A stretch of 64,000 nt of DNA from Sulfurimonas autotrophica DSM 16294 (lineage in GTDB: Bacteria; Campylobacterota; Campylobacteria; Campylobacterales; Sulfurimonadaceae): assembly GCF_000147355.1 (NCBI RefSeq), contig NC_014506.1, positions 248,001 to 312,000 of the forward strand, given 5' to 3'. The position numbers and the translations under genes are program-made. The notes beneath the pieces are model-generated. The model saw nothing but the letters and a program-made list of their open reading frames with translations. It was not told the origin of the DNA and searched no databases. Positions 35,683-52,681 of the stretch are shown here, piece after piece (the stretch's first letter is position 1; each line of letters starts with the position of its first letter).

Positions 35683-36411
35683 CTATTCTACTATATTGTA
35701 AACTATTTCTCTTTTTAGTTTTTGTTCTATTATCTCATGAATCTGCAAATTTTCTATCTCTAGTTTCATATAATCTTCTAAAGTGTTTACACCGGCTTTA
35801 GCAATTTCACGCAAAACTATGCCTCGGTATGCTTTGGCCCAGTGTGAAACTGTTTTACCGTTTTTTAAAAACTTCAAAGTAGTGTAAGGTTTTGAGAGTT
35901 TGTAAAATTTGTCATAGTAACCTGCCCGCAAATCTAAAACATCATGTCCTGTAAGATATAAATCAAGTTGATAGGAAAAGCGTTCTTTATAAAACTTGTC
36001 TGGCGAAATATCTCCAACGCTGTTGCCTTGCTTTACTTTATAATTAGCAATGATATCGCCGCCAAGTATAGGACCATAAAGATTTGAAAATATCAAGGTA
36101 TTGCTTTTTAAAAATGTTTGTGCATTCGGAGTGAGCGAGGCATATTGTAAATAATCATAGGCTACACCCTGGTATCGTTGTATGGCAGCCATTAAAGGTG
36201 AATTGTATAGATCATTGATGTATGGCTGACATTCACTGAATTTTTTAAAACCAAATAACTGTTTTATTTTTTCTTCATCACCGCTAAGAACAATATTATT
36301 GTAAGTGTCTAAAATTTCTTTTCTGGCATCTAGCGCACCAAAAAGCTCTTTAGGCTTTTCATCGCTACCGCTCTTTTTTCCTTCTGATGGGGAAAATAAT
36401 ATTTTTAACAT
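35683..36411 (-). CDS. yaaA: YaaA family protein (peroxide stress response)
   Basis: The 242-aa protein starts MLKILFSPSEGKK, then has LMAAIQRYQGVAYDYLQY and FSNLYGPILGGDIIANYKVK, and a C-terminal domain with HWAKAYRGIVLREIAK, typical of the YaaA/DUF328 family. In E. coli YaaA limits intracellular iron under peroxide stress. It is the first gene of a minus-strand pair with the SpoU methylase. Confidence 0.88.
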   Translation of the reverse strand: MLKILFSPSEGKKSGSDEKPKELFGALDARKEILDTYNNIVLSGDEEKIKQLFGFKKFSECQPYINDLYNSPLMAAIQRYQGVAYDYLQYASLTPNAQTFLKSNTLIFSNLYGPILGGDIIANYKVKQGNSVGDISPDKFYKERFSYQLDLYLTGHDVLDLRAGYYDKFYKLSKPYTTLKFLKNGKTVSHWAKAYRGIVLREIAKAGVNTLEDYMKLEIENLQIHEIIEQKLKREIVYNIVE

Positions 36412-36463
36412 TATTCATATACCTTTGTAAAAACTATTAATGCAATTATATCTACATAAATGC

Positions 36464-36469
36464 TATAAT
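36464..36469 (+). promoter_or_regulatory. Extended -10 box ahead of the MBL hydrolase
   Basis: TGCTATAATAG has TATAAT at 36464-36469, about 20-28 bases before the candidate starts at 36489 and 36498. It lies in the gap between divergent genes yaaA and the hydrolase. Confidence 0.55.
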
Positions 36470-36497
36470 AGTTTCAAAACAGCAAAAAGTGTATAGA

Positions 36498-37280
36498 ATG
36501 TATAAAAACAGTATCAAAATATTGGGAGCATACGGAACGAAAGCGAAGGGTTTCGGCACGACCTCATTTATGTTGAACCGTCACACGGTTATAGATGCGG
36601 GGAACCTTTTAGATGCTTTAGCAGAAGACTCTTTACATATAGAGAACATCTATTTGACACATTCGCATCTTGATCATATCTCAGATATTGCTTATATTAT
36701 AGATAACTATTTTTGCAAAAGAAGTAAAACATTAAATATTATAGGACTGCCGCAAACAATTCAAGCACTCAAAGAACACTTTTTAAATGACATTATATGG
36801 CCGGATTTTTCTAAAATCCCTTTAGAAAACTCTGATGTAATAGCTGTAAAATATAGTGAATTATATTTAAATGAAGAATATCATCTAGATAAACAGACTA
36901 CTTTGACACCTGTTCGTACCGACCACACCGTACCAAGTTGCGGATACATATATAAAGTAAATAATGCAGGTGTCCTCATTACTGCAGATACATTTTCATT
37001 GGAGAATATAATCAATACTGTAAATAATGATATGCAGATAAAATCATTAGTAGTGGAGTGCTCTTTTTCATCAAATATGCAAACATTGGCAGAAGTAAGC
37101 AAACATTTAACACCAAAACTGCTTTTTCAAGCATTAAAAAAATTAAAAAGAGATGATATTACTCTTTACATTAATCATATAAAACCATCATGTTTGGAAG
37201 AAATTTCCACAGAAATAGAAGCATTCAGGGGAAATTTCAAGCCGATTATACTAAAAGACGGTGATTTTATAACTTTTTAG
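36498..37280 (+). CDS. MBL-fold metallo-hydrolase (cyclic-nucleotide phosphodiesterase-like)
   Basis: The protein (260 aa from ATG 36498; GTG 36489 would add three residues) has the metallo-beta-lactamase fold metal site THSHLDHISDIAYIID, with early GTTSFMLNRHTVIDAGNLLDAL, further HTVPSCGYIYKV, and a late LYINHIKPS. The arrangement resembles class II 3',5'-cyclic nucleotide phosphodiesterases of bacteria. Neither start has a good ribosome site. Substrate is not proven. It lies upstream of the tRNA-tuf cluster. Confidence 0.8.
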   Translation: MYKNSIKILGAYGTKAKGFGTTSFMLNRHTVIDAGNLLDALAEDSLHIENIYLTHSHLDHISDIAYIIDNYFCKRSKTLNIIGLPQTIQALKEHFLNDIIWPDFSKIPLENSDVIAVKYSELYLNEEYHLDKQTTLTPVRTDHTVPSCGYIYKVNNAGVLITADTFSLENIINTVNNDMQIKSLVVECSFSSNMQTLAEVSKHLTPKLLFQALKKLKRDDITLYINHIKPSCLEEISTEIEAFRGNFKPIILKDGDFITF

Positions 37281-37289
37281 CAAAAACCC

Positions 37290-37318
37290 TTGACATTGAT
37301 TTTATTTTGCACTATAAT
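37290..37318 (+). promoter_or_regulatory. Consensus sigma70 promoter of the tRNA cluster
   Basis: TTGACA (37290-37295) and TATAAT (37313-37318) are both perfect and 17 bases apart, an unusually good match for this genome, where most promoters lack a -35 box. The predicted start near 37325 is 11 bases before the first tRNA. Confidence 0.85.
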
Positions 37319-37335
37319 TCTGGCTCAAATTCGAT

Positions 37336-37412
37336 GCCGACATAGCTCAGTTGGCTAGAGCAGCTGATTTGTAATCAGCAGGCCCGGGGTTCAAATCCTC
37401 GTGTCGGCACCA
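37336..37412 (+). tRNA. tRNA-Thr (anticodon TGT)
   Basis: The cloverleaf starts GCCGACA and ends TGTCGGC-A-CCA. D-arm AGCTCAGTTGGCTAGAGC, anticodon loop TTTGTAA within CTGAT/ATCAG and T-arm GGTTCAAATCC are all present. Anticodon TGT reads ACA/ACG. First of four tRNAs in the same Thr-Tyr-Gly-Thr order as the E. coli tufB operon. CCA is encoded. Confidence 0.97.
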
Positions 37413-37471
37413 TTGAATTTTGAATATTAGAAACAGTGTTAGACCAGAAAAACATTTTAAAATGTAAACGT

Positions 37472-37556
37472 GGTGGGATAGTCAAGTGGCCAACGACGGC
37501 AGACTGTAAATCTGCTCCCTATGGGTTCAGAGGTTCGACTCCTCTTCCCACCACCA
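37472..37556 (+). tRNA. tRNA-Tyr (anticodon GTA)
   Basis: The 85-base tRNA starts GGTGGGA and ends TCCCACC-A-CCA. Anticodon stem and loop CAGACTGTAAATCTG give GTA. A long variable arm (CTCCCTATGGGTTCAG region) marks a class II tRNA, as expected for Tyr in bacteria. CCA is encoded. Confidence 0.97.
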
Positions 37557-37563
37557 TTCACAT

Positions 37564-37639
<76 letters not shown>

Positions 37640-37780
37640 CTAGTGATTCTGGAAGCTGAAGTATAATTTCTATCTTACTTCATATAATCTATATATTTTT
37701 GTAAAAATAAATTTATAGAGTAATCTAATCACAAAAAAACTAATATTAAAATAAAAAAGAATTATTCAATTATTGCTTAG

Positions 37781-37786
37781 TATAAT
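37781..37786 (+). promoter_or_regulatory. -10 box of tRNA-Thr(GGT)
   Basis: TATAAT at 37781-37786 would start RNA at about 37793, at the first base of the tRNA (37794) or next to it. So this tRNA has its own promoter besides possible read-through. Confidence 0.65.
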
Positions 37787-37793
37787 CTCGTTT

Positions 37794-37868
<75 letters not shown>

Positions 37869-37918
37869 TAAAAGCAAAGATTATGTTTTAATTAAGCAAT
37901 AATTGAATGATTTTTGGG

Positions 37919-37924
37919 TATAAT
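37919..37924 (+). promoter_or_regulatory. -10 box of tuf
   Basis: TTTTTGGGTATAATTCC carries TATAAT at 37919-37924, 36 bases before the ATG of tuf, with TAGGAGAA as ribosome site. The right arm of the inverted repeat lies just upstream. Confidence 0.65.
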
Positions 37925-37959
37925 TCCATTTCAATTCACAATTAAAGTAGGAGAAAACT

Positions 37960-39159
37960 ATGGCAAAAGAAAAGTTTGAACGTAACAAACCCCATGTTAA
38001 TATTGGTACTATTGGTCACGTTGATCACGGTAAAACAACATTAACAGCAGCTATTACTGCAGTGCTTGCAGTTAAAAATGGTGCAAAATTTATGGATTAT
38101 GATGCAATCGATAACGCACCTGAAGAAAGAGAGCGTGGTATTACTATCGCTACTTCACACGTAGAGTACGAAACTGATACACGTCACTATGCACACGTTG
38201 ATTGTCCAGGTCACGCGGATTATGTTAAAAACATGATTACCGGTGCTGCACAAATGGATGGTGCTATTCTTGTTGTTTCTGCAGCGGATGGCCCAATGCC
38301 ACAAACTCGTGAGCATATCCTTCTTTCAAAACAAGTTGGTGTACCATATATCGTTGTTTTCATGAATAAAGAAGATATGGTTGATGATGAAGAGTTATTA
38401 GAACTAGTTGAAATGGAAATTCGTGAACTTTTAGATATGTATGAATTCCCAGGTGATGATACACCAATTACTGCAGGTTCTGCTCTTAAAGCTCTTGAAG
38501 AAGCAAAAACTGGTACTCTTGGTGAATGGTCTGAAAAAATTGTTGCACTTATGGATACTGTTGATGAGTACATTCCTGAACCAGTACGTGAAACTGACAA
38601 AGATTTCTTAATGCCTGTTGAAGATGTTTTCTCAATCTCTGGTCGTGGTACAGTTGTTACTGGACGTATCGAGCGTGGTGTAGTTAAAGTCGGTGAAGAA
38701 GTAGAAATCGTTGGTATCAAAGATACACAAAAAACTACTGTTACTGGTGTTGAAATGTTCCGTAAAGAAATGGAGCAGGGTGAAGCTGGTGATAACTGTG
38801 GTATCCTAGTTCGTGGTATTGCGAAAGATGAAGTTGAACGTGGTCAAGTACTTTGTAAGCCAGGTACAATTACACCTCATACTAAGTTTACTGCAGAAAT
38901 TTATGTTCTAAGTAAAGATGAGGGTGGTCGTCATACTCCATTCTTCAATGGTTATCGTCCACAATTCTATGTACGTACAACAGACGTTACTGGAGCAATC
39001 ACTTTACCAGAAGGTACTGAAATGGTTATGCCAGGTGATAACGTAAGTATTACTGCTGAGTTAATTCACCCAATTGCAATGGAACAAGGTACTAAGTTCG
39101 CTATCCGTGAAGGTGGTAGAACAGTTGGTGCTGGTGTTGTTGCAGAGATTCTTGCATAA
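37960..39159 (+). CDS. tuf: Elongation factor Tu
   Basis: The 399-aa GTPase has [10 protein letters not shown] (P-loop), [12 protein letters not shown] (G3), and NKED in MNKEDMVDD at the G4 position, where NKCD is commoner. Switch [12 protein letters not shown]-like ([14 protein letters not shown]) and the C-terminal [16 protein letters not shown] are typical. It delivers aminoacyl-tRNA to the ribosome. Strong ribosome site TAGGAGAA. Full length. Confidence 0.99.
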   Translation: MAKEKFERNKPHVNIGTIGHVDHGKTTLTAAITAVLAVKNGAKFMDYDAIDNAPEERERGITIATSHVEYETDTRHYAHVDCPGHADYVKNMITGAAQMDGAILVVSAADGPMPQTREHILLSKQVGVPYIVVFMNKEDMVDDEELLELVEMEIRELLDMYEFPGDDTPITAGSALKALEEAKTGTLGEWSEKIVALMDTVDEYIPEPVRETDKDFLMPVEDVFSISGRGTVVTGRIERGVVKVGEEVEIVGIKDTQKTTVTGVEMFRKEMEQGEAGDNCGILVRGIAKDEVERGQVLCKPGTITPHTKFTAEIYVLSKDEGGRHTPFFNGYRPQFYVRTTDVTGAITLPEGTEMVMPGDNVSITAELIHPIAMEQGTKFAIREGGRTVGAGVVAEILA

Positions 39160-39203
39160 TTCGCTCATGCGAATATGCAAAATCCTATAAAAGGTAATTT
39201 AAC

Positions 39204-39356
39204 ATGAGAGAAGCAATTCACTTAGGTTGTGAGAAATGTACAAGACGTAATTATCACACAACAAAAAACAAAAAGACTCACACTGAGAAATTTTCAGTAA
39301 GAAAATACTGTAAATGGTGTAAAGAGCACACAAATCACAAAGAGATGAAGCTGTAA
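39204..39356 (+). CDS. rpmG: 50S ribosomal protein L33
   Basis: A 50-residue protein beginning MREAIHLGCEKCTRRNYHT, with two CxxC pairs (GCEKC and YCKWC), the zinc-binding C+ form of L33. Its C-terminus is KEHTNHKEMKL. It lies between tuf and tRNA-Trp, the common arrangement before secE-nusG. Its stop codon lies within a small hairpin followed by a T-run. Confidence 0.95.
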   Translation: MREAIHLGCEKCTRRNYHTTKNKKTHTEKFSVRKYCKWCKEHTNHKEMKL

Positions 39357-39372
39357 GCTTCGCTCTTTTTTT
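39347..39372 (+). terminator. Weak terminator or attenuator overlapping the rpmG stop
   Basis: GAAGC (39347-39351) and GCTTC (39357-39361) form a 5-base stem with loop TGTAA, which includes the stop codon; GCTCTTTTTTT follows directly. The stem is short, so partial termination is more likely than complete. tRNA-Trp begins at 39373, directly after the T-run. Confidence 0.5.
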
Positions 39373-39448
39373 AGGCGTATAGCTCCAATGGTAGAGCACC
39401 GGATTCCAAATCCGGGTGTTGGGAGTTCGAGCCTCTCTACGCCTGCCA
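39373..39448 (+). tRNA. tRNA-Trp (anticodon CCA)
   Basis: The 76-base tRNA starts AGGCGTA and ends TACGCCT-G-CCA. Anticodon loop TTCCAAA within CCGGA/TCCGG gives CCA. It sits between rpmG and secE, a common bacterial order. CCA is encoded. Confidence 0.97.
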
Positions 39449-39520
39449 CACATTTATTATTAGTAGAGCAGATCTGCTTTATTTATAATAAATGACATTT
39501 CAATATATGGAAAGAAATAG

Positions 39521-39700
39521 ATGAATTTAAGTAAAGTTATCAGTAATGCAAGATTAGAGTTAAGTAAAGTTATCTTTCCTACCAAAGGTCAGGTAAAACA
39601 AGCATATATCGCCGTTGTAATCGTTGTCTCAGCAGTGGCTGCATTTCTTGCATTGGTTGATTTACTTATGTCATCTATTATGTCTGTAATTTTAGGTTAA
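39521..39700 (+). CDS. secE: Preprotein translocase subunit SecE
   Basis: The 59-aa protein has a short cytoplasmic part with ELSKVIFPTKGQVKQA, the conserved amphipathic segment, then one membrane span (about residues 29-50), the minimal SecE form. It clamps SecY in the Sec translocon. The next gene nusG begins 11 bases after its stop. Size and position are as expected. Confidence 0.93.
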   Translation: MNLSKVISNARLELSKVIFPTKGQVKQAYIAVVIVVSAVAAFLALVDLLMSSIMSVILG

Positions 39701-39710
39701 GGAGTTAGTT

Positions 39711-40238
39711 ATGGCACATCAATGGTACTCTATACAGACCTATGGTAGCGACAGAACGGTTAGAGATGCAATCTTTAATATGATAGAAGAACATGGTTTA
39801 CAAGATTATATTACAGATGTAATTGTCCCGACTGAGGATGTTATAGAAGTAAAAGATGGAAAGAAAAAAGTAAGTGAAAGATCTTTATATTCTGGATATG
39901 TATTTGCTCGTATAGATTTAAATACAGAAATACAGCATATGATTCAATCTATACCGAAAGTTTCAGGTTTTATCGGTGAGGGTAATGTTCCTACACCTCT
40001 AAGTGAACATGACATTAATGTTATCTTAGATCGTGTAAATAACCGTGCAGCACCAAAACCAAAAGTATTTTTTGATAATGGTGAAACTGTTCGTATTATT
40101 GATGGACCTTTTGCTAACTTTACAGCAACTGTTGACGAGTATGATTTAGAACATGGTACTCTAAAACTTAATGTTTCGATTTTTGGAAGAGCTACACCTG
40201 TAGATATCTCTTACACTCAAGTCGAAAAAATAATTTAA
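39711..40238 (+). CDS. nusG: Transcription antitermination factor NusG
   Basis: The 175-aa protein begins [14 protein letters not shown], has YVFARIDL, the N-terminal NGN domain and a KOW domain ([23 protein letters not shown]). NusG binds RNA polymerase, promotes elongation and links it to Rho and the ribosome. ATG 39711 follows AAGGAG. Full length. Confidence 0.97.
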   Translation: MAHQWYSIQTYGSDRTVRDAIFNMIEEHGLQDYITDVIVPTEDVIEVKDGKKKVSERSLYSGYVFARIDLNTEIQHMIQSIPKVSGFIGEGNVPTPLSEHDINVILDRVNNRAAPKPKVFFDNGETVRIIDGPFANFTATVDEYDLEHGTLKLNVSIFGRATPVDISYTQVEKII

Positions 40239-40258
40239 ATTCATAAAAAGGAAAGATT

Positions 40259-40684
40259 ATGGCAAAAAAAGTCATGGATTATATCAAGCTACAAATTGAA
40301 GCTGGTAAAGCTAACCCGGCACCACCAGTAGGACCAGCACTAGGACAACGTGGTGTTAACATCATGGAATTCTGTAAAGCGTTTAATGAAAAAACAAAAG
40401 ATAAAATGGGATTCAAAGTTCCTGTTGTTATTACTGTTTATAATGACAGAAGTTTCTCTTTTGTTACAAAACAACCACCTGCATCTGAATTATTGATGAA
40501 AGCAGCTGGCCTTAAAAAAGGAAGTGATAACCCACTTAAAAACAAAGTAGGTTCATTGACTCGTGCACAGCTTATGGAAGTTGTTGAAGCAAAAATTGAA
40601 GATTTAAATACAGATGACAAAGATATGGCTGCTAATACATTAGCCGGTTCTGCACGTTCAATCGGTATAGAAATTAAAGACTAA
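40259..40684 (+). CDS. rplK: 50S ribosomal protein L11
   Basis: The 141-aa protein begins [20 protein letters not shown] and has [20 protein letters not shown], all typical of L11. The C-terminal domain binds 23S rRNA at the GTPase centre; the N-terminal domain binds EF-G. AAAAGGAAAG precedes ATG 40259. L11 and L1 are paired here as in most bacteria. Confidence 0.98.
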   Translation: MAKKVMDYIKLQIEAGKANPAPPVGPALGQRGVNIMEFCKAFNEKTKDKMGFKVPVVITVYNDRSFSFVTKQPPASELLMKAAGLKKGSDNPLKNKVGSLTRAQLMEVVEAKIEDLNTDDKDMAANTLAGSARSIGIEIKD

Positions 40685-40750
40685 TTTCAAAAACAATCAT
40701 CGACCACAATGATTTAAAATTATGTGGCAGAATTAATATGGAGATTTGTA

Positions 40751-41443
40751 ATGAGCAAAAGATATAAACAATTATTAGAAAAAATTGATAATACAAAATC
40801 ATACGGTGTAGAAGAAGCGTCTGCAACTGTAAAAGATTTAAAAAGTGCAAAATTTGACGAAACAGTTGAAATTGCAATGAACTTGAATGTTGACCCACGT
40901 CATGCTGACCAAATGGTTCGCGGTGCTATCGTTCTTCCTCACGGAACAGGTAAAACAGTTCGTGTTGCTGTATTTGCTAAAGGTGCAAAAGCTGATGAAG
41001 CAAAAGCTGCCGGTGCAGATATTGTTGGAACTGATGATTTAGTTGCACAAATTAAAGAAGGTATCTTTAACTTTGATGTAGTTGTTGCAGCACCTGATTG
41101 TATGGGCCTTGTTGGTCAAATAGGTCGTATTTTAGGACCAAAAGGTTTAATGCCTAACCCTAAAACTGGTACAGTTACACCAGATGTTGCTACTGCTGTT
41201 AACAATGTTAAAGGCGGTCAGGTTAACTTTAGGGTTGATAAAAAAGGTAATATCCACGCTGGTATCGGTAAAGCAAGTTTTGATGCGAAACAAATTGAAG
41301 AAAACCTAACTACTTTTCTTGTGGCAATTAATAAGCAAAAACCTGCATCTGCAAAGGGACGCTACATTAAAAATGCTGCATTGAGCTTAACAATGAGTCC
41401 TGCTGTTAAACTTGATGTTATAGAATTAGCTGATATTAAATAA
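40751..41443 (+). CDS. rplA: 50S ribosomal protein L1
   Basis: The 230-aa protein starts [15 protein letters not shown]; it has [36 protein letters not shown] and [15 protein letters not shown], all L1 hallmarks. L1 forms the mobile stalk near the E site and in E. coli represses its own operon. I chose ATG 40751; an in-frame ATG 27 bases upstream gives an atypical N-terminus. It is followed by a terminator. Confidence 0.98.
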   Translation: MSKRYKQLLEKIDNTKSYGVEEASATVKDLKSAKFDETVEIAMNLNVDPRHADQMVRGAIVLPHGTGKTVRVAVFAKGAKADEAKAAGADIVGTDDLVAQIKEGIFNFDVVVAAPDCMGLVGQIGRILGPKGLMPNPKTGTVTPDVATAVNNVKGGQVNFRVDKKGNIHAGIGKASFDAKQIEENLTTFLVAINKQKPASAKGRYIKNAALSLTMSPAVKLDVIELADIK

Positions 41444-41480
41444 TTTTCATCTCTCCTTTGTGGGAGTGTGAAAATTTTTA
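41443..41480 (+). terminator. Intrinsic terminator after rplA
   Basis: TTTTCA...CTCC (41444-41456) pairs with GGAG...TGAAAA (41462-41474), followed by TTTTTATT. It separates rplKA from rplJL. Confidence 0.7.
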
Positions 41481-41486
41481 TTGTGA

Positions 41487-41492
41487 TATAAT
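41487..41492 (+). promoter_or_regulatory. -10 box of rplJL
   Basis: TGTGATATAATGG has TATAAT at 41487-41492, just after the rplA terminator. RNA would begin near 41499, giving a leader of about 135 bases before rplJ. Confidence 0.65.
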
Positions 41493-41499
41493 GGATATA

Positions 41500-41635
41500 T
41501 TACAATAAAGATTTTCGTTTTGGAAATCTGAATTACTTGGACTAAAGATAGTTGGGGGTATCTGCCGTGTCGGCAGTTAGCTTAATCGTTACCTTTCGCC
41601 CCTCTTGAAGTTATGTCTGGAAAGGAGAACTATAT
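41500..41635 (+). ncRNA. L10 leader of the rplJL operon
   Basis: A 135-base untranslated leader has CTGCCG-TGT-CGGCAG (41562-41576) as a perfect hairpin; flanking GGGGG (41554-41558) can pair with CCCC (41601 region). A GAAATCTG...TACTTGG-type segment lies in the 5' half. Position and fold match the L10 leader, where L10(L7/L12)4 binds and represses its own operon. The Rfam family match is from memory and was not computed. Confidence 0.7.
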
Positions 41636-42118
41636 ATGCTTAAGTCAAAAAAAGCTGAAGTAATTGAACAATTAACTACTTCATTTGCTAATACTACAGC
41701 AGTTGTTATTTGTGACTACAAAGGTTTGACAGTAAGTCAACTAGAAGAGTTACGTAAAGCTGCTCGTGCAAAAGACACAAGTGTTCAGGTTGTTAAAAAT
41801 ACTTTAGCAACAATTGCACTGAATAATGCTGAAATGAGCGGTGTTGAAATCAAAGATACAAATATTTTTATTTGGTCTGATGATGTCATCAATGCTGCAA
41901 AAATTGCCGCTGATTTCGCTAAAGATCATGACAAGTTCGTGATTAAAGCCGGTTATTTAGATAAAGAACCTGCAAACGTAGCTAAAATTGAAGCATTCGC
42001 CAAACTTCCTGGTCGTGATGAGCTTCTTGGTATGCTTGCTGCTACTTGGATGGCTCCAATTACAAACCTTGCAGTTGGAATCGATGCTTTACGTAGAAAA
42101 AAAGAAGAAGAGGCTTAA
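41636..42118 (+). CDS. rplJ: 50S ribosomal protein L10
   Basis: The 160-aa protein has the L10 N-terminal domain (KAEVIEQLTTSFANTTAVVI, SQLEELRKAARAKDTSVQVV, KNTLATIAL) and the C-terminal helix that anchors L7/L12 dimers (APITNLAVGIDALRRKKEEE). With L12 it forms the stalk that recruits GTPases. AAAGGAGAA precedes ATG 41636. Confidence 0.97.
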   Translation: MLKSKKAEVIEQLTTSFANTTAVVICDYKGLTVSQLEELRKAARAKDTSVQVVKNTLATIALNNAEMSGVEIKDTNIFIWSDDVINAAKIAADFAKDHDKFVIKAGYLDKEPANVAKIEAFAKLPGRDELLGMLAATWMAPITNLAVGIDALRRKKEEEA

Positions 42119-42183
42119 TAGCCCTATTTCATAGTGATTCATTTCACTAAACAAAAAATTAATAAAAAACAAGGAGCTATATT

Positions 42184-42555
42184 ATGGCTGTTACTAAAGA
42201 AGACGTATTAGAATTTATTTCTGGTTTATCTGTTCTTGAGCTTTCTGAGCTTGTAAAAGAATTTGAAGAAAAATTTGGTGTTTCTGCACAACCTGTTGCT
42301 GTTGCCGGTGTTGCTGGTGAAGCTGGCGGTGCTGCTGCTGAGCAAACTGAATTCAATGTTATCTTAACTGACGTTGGTGCGAAAAAAATCGGTGTTATTA
42401 AAGCTGTTCGTGCTTTAACTGGTCTTGGACTAAAAGAAGCAAAAGAAGCATGTGAAAGCTTACCATCTACAATCAAAGAGGGTGTAGATAAAGAAACTGC
42501 TGAAGAAGCAAAAGCTGCTTTAGAAGAAGCTGGTGCTGCAGTAGAAGTTAAGTAA
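42184..42555 (+). CDS. rplL: 50S ribosomal protein L7/L12
   Basis: The 123-aa protein has an N-terminal dimer domain, an Ala/Gly-rich hinge ([14 protein letters not shown]) and the C-terminal domain ([40 protein letters not shown]). It forms the mobile stalk. AAGGAG precedes the ATG. The gene is followed by a large structured gap before rpoB. Confidence 0.98.
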   Translation: MAVTKEDVLEFISGLSVLELSELVKEFEEKFGVSAQPVAVAGVAGEAGGAAAEQTEFNVILTDVGAKKIGVIKAVRALTGLGLKEAKEACESLPSTIKEGVDKETAEEAKAALEEAGAAVEVK

Positions 42556-42570
42556 ATATAACTTAACAAA

Positions 42571-42742
42571 TTGTGGGGGCTTTGTCCCTCCTTTTTTTGG
42601 GCGCTTTAGCGAAGAGAAAAGACTCTCTTGGCTAAAGTGCCCTTATGTCGTTTATAAGCACTATAAAAAATCTCTTATTGTAAGAGTGACCCTATCTATC
42701 TAGAGACGTCTAGATATGATCCGCTAAATACTTAAATTTAGC
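42571..42742 (+). promoter_or_regulatory. rplL-rpoB intergenic region with five successive hairpins
   Basis: Arms seen: GGGGG/TCCCTC near 42575-42590 with a T-run; 42599-42610 with 42631-42642 (12 pairs, one G-U) enclosing AAGAG/CTCTT; CTCTTA/TAAGAG (42672-42686); TATCTAGA/TCTAGATA (42697-42716); GCTAAAT/ATTTAGC (42723-42742). E. coli has an attenuator and an RNase III site in the same place. No gene or clear promoter lies in this 215-base gap, so these may be partial terminators or processing signals. Confidence 0.7.
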
Positions 42743-42767
42743 CCTAATTAACAACTTATCGAGGTAG

Positions 42768-51459
<8,692 letters not shown>

Positions 51460-51538
51460 TCACTCTAATTTATAAAAATTAATTCATTCTTAAAATAAGC
51501 TAACTTTAATTACAAATTCTGTATTATTTCGTGTCTAT

Positions 51539-51563
51539 AACTCTCTAAAATTTTTAGTGAGTT
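51539..51563 (+). promoter_or_regulatory. Hairpin in the rpsL leader
   Basis: AACTCTCTAAAA and TTTTAGTGAGTT (51539-51563) pair through 11 bases with one T-T mismatch. A possible -10, TATTAT near 51522, would start RNA just before it. The hairpin ends 37 bases before the rpsL ATG. S7, encoded two genes on, regulates the str operon in E. coli, but at a different site. Confidence 0.45.
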
Positions 51564-51600
51564 TTATTCTACTGGAAAAATTTAAGTAAAAAGGAATTGT

Positions 51601-51975
51601 ATGCCTACAATCAATCAATTGATTCGTAAAGAGCGTAAACGTGTGATTAAAAAATCAAAATCACCGGCTCTTGACTCATGTCCACAGCGTCGTGGTGTAT
51701 GTACACGTGTTTACACAACTACACCTAAAAAACCTAACTCGGCTTTAAGAAAAGTTGCTAAAGTTAGATTAACTTCAGGTTTTGAAGTTATTTCATATAT
51801 CGGTGGTGAAGGTCACAACCTTCAAGAACACTCAATCGTACTTGTACGTGGCGGTCGTATTAAAGATTTACCTGGTGTGAAGTATCACATTGTTCGTGGT
51901 GCACTTGATACTGCTGGTGTTGCAAACAGAACTGTTGCAAGATCAAAATACGGAACAAAGAAACCTAAAAAATAG
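51601..51975 (+). CDS. rpsL: 30S ribosomal protein S12
   Basis: The 124-aa protein starts [20 protein letters not shown] and has the decoding-centre loop [15 protein letters not shown] and [20 protein letters not shown]43 and the K in RIKDLPGV (about 88) are unchanged, so it is wild type at the known streptomycin sites. AAAAAGGAA precedes ATG 51601. Confidence 0.98.
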   Translation: MPTINQLIRKERKRVIKKSKSPALDSCPQRRGVCTRVYTTTPKKPNSALRKVAKVRLTSGFEVISYIGGEGHNLQEHSIVLVRGGRIKDLPGVKYHIVRGALDTAGVANRTVARSKYGTKKPKK

Positions 51976-51989
51976 TTCCTATTTTTAGG
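51964..51989 (+). terminator. Hairpin spanning the rpsL stop codon
   Basis: CCTAAAAAATAG (51964-51975, ending in the TAG stop) pairs with CTATTTTTAGG (51979-51989), with one bulged A and loop TTC. No T-run follows, so it may be a stabiliser or attenuator before rpsG. Confidence 0.6.
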
Positions 51990-52012
51990 ATCCAAAACAT
52001 TTATTAGTACGC

Positions 52013-52090
52013 AAAACGAGCAAAAGCCCGTTTTACTACGCTAACGCTTGGTTTTCTTCGGCAGAAAGCCCACGAAACTAGTTTCGTTTT
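52013..52090 (+). terminator. Hairpins in the long rpsL-rpsG gap
   Basis: AAAACG (52013-52018) pairs with CGTTTT (52029-52034), then the perfect palindrome CGAAACTAGTTTCG (52073-52086) is followed by TTTT. The gap of 227 bases between rpsL and rpsG holds no gene. The second looks like a weak terminator or a pause site. Confidence 0.5.
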
Positions 52091-52190
52091 GAAATAGTTA
52101 AGCGATATAGCCTATTATATATTCAATAGCTACAGGATTGACCTTTAGTGGTTAATTTTGAGTAAATTTGAAGAATACAAATTGAAGTAA

Positions 52191-52670
<480 letters not shown>

Positions 52671-52681
52671 TAGGATAACAT

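Noticed and set aside
39199-39453. 84-aa reverse ORF across rpmG and tRNA-Trp
   Set aside because: It overlaps a clear L33 gene and a tRNA on the other strand; it is a shadow.
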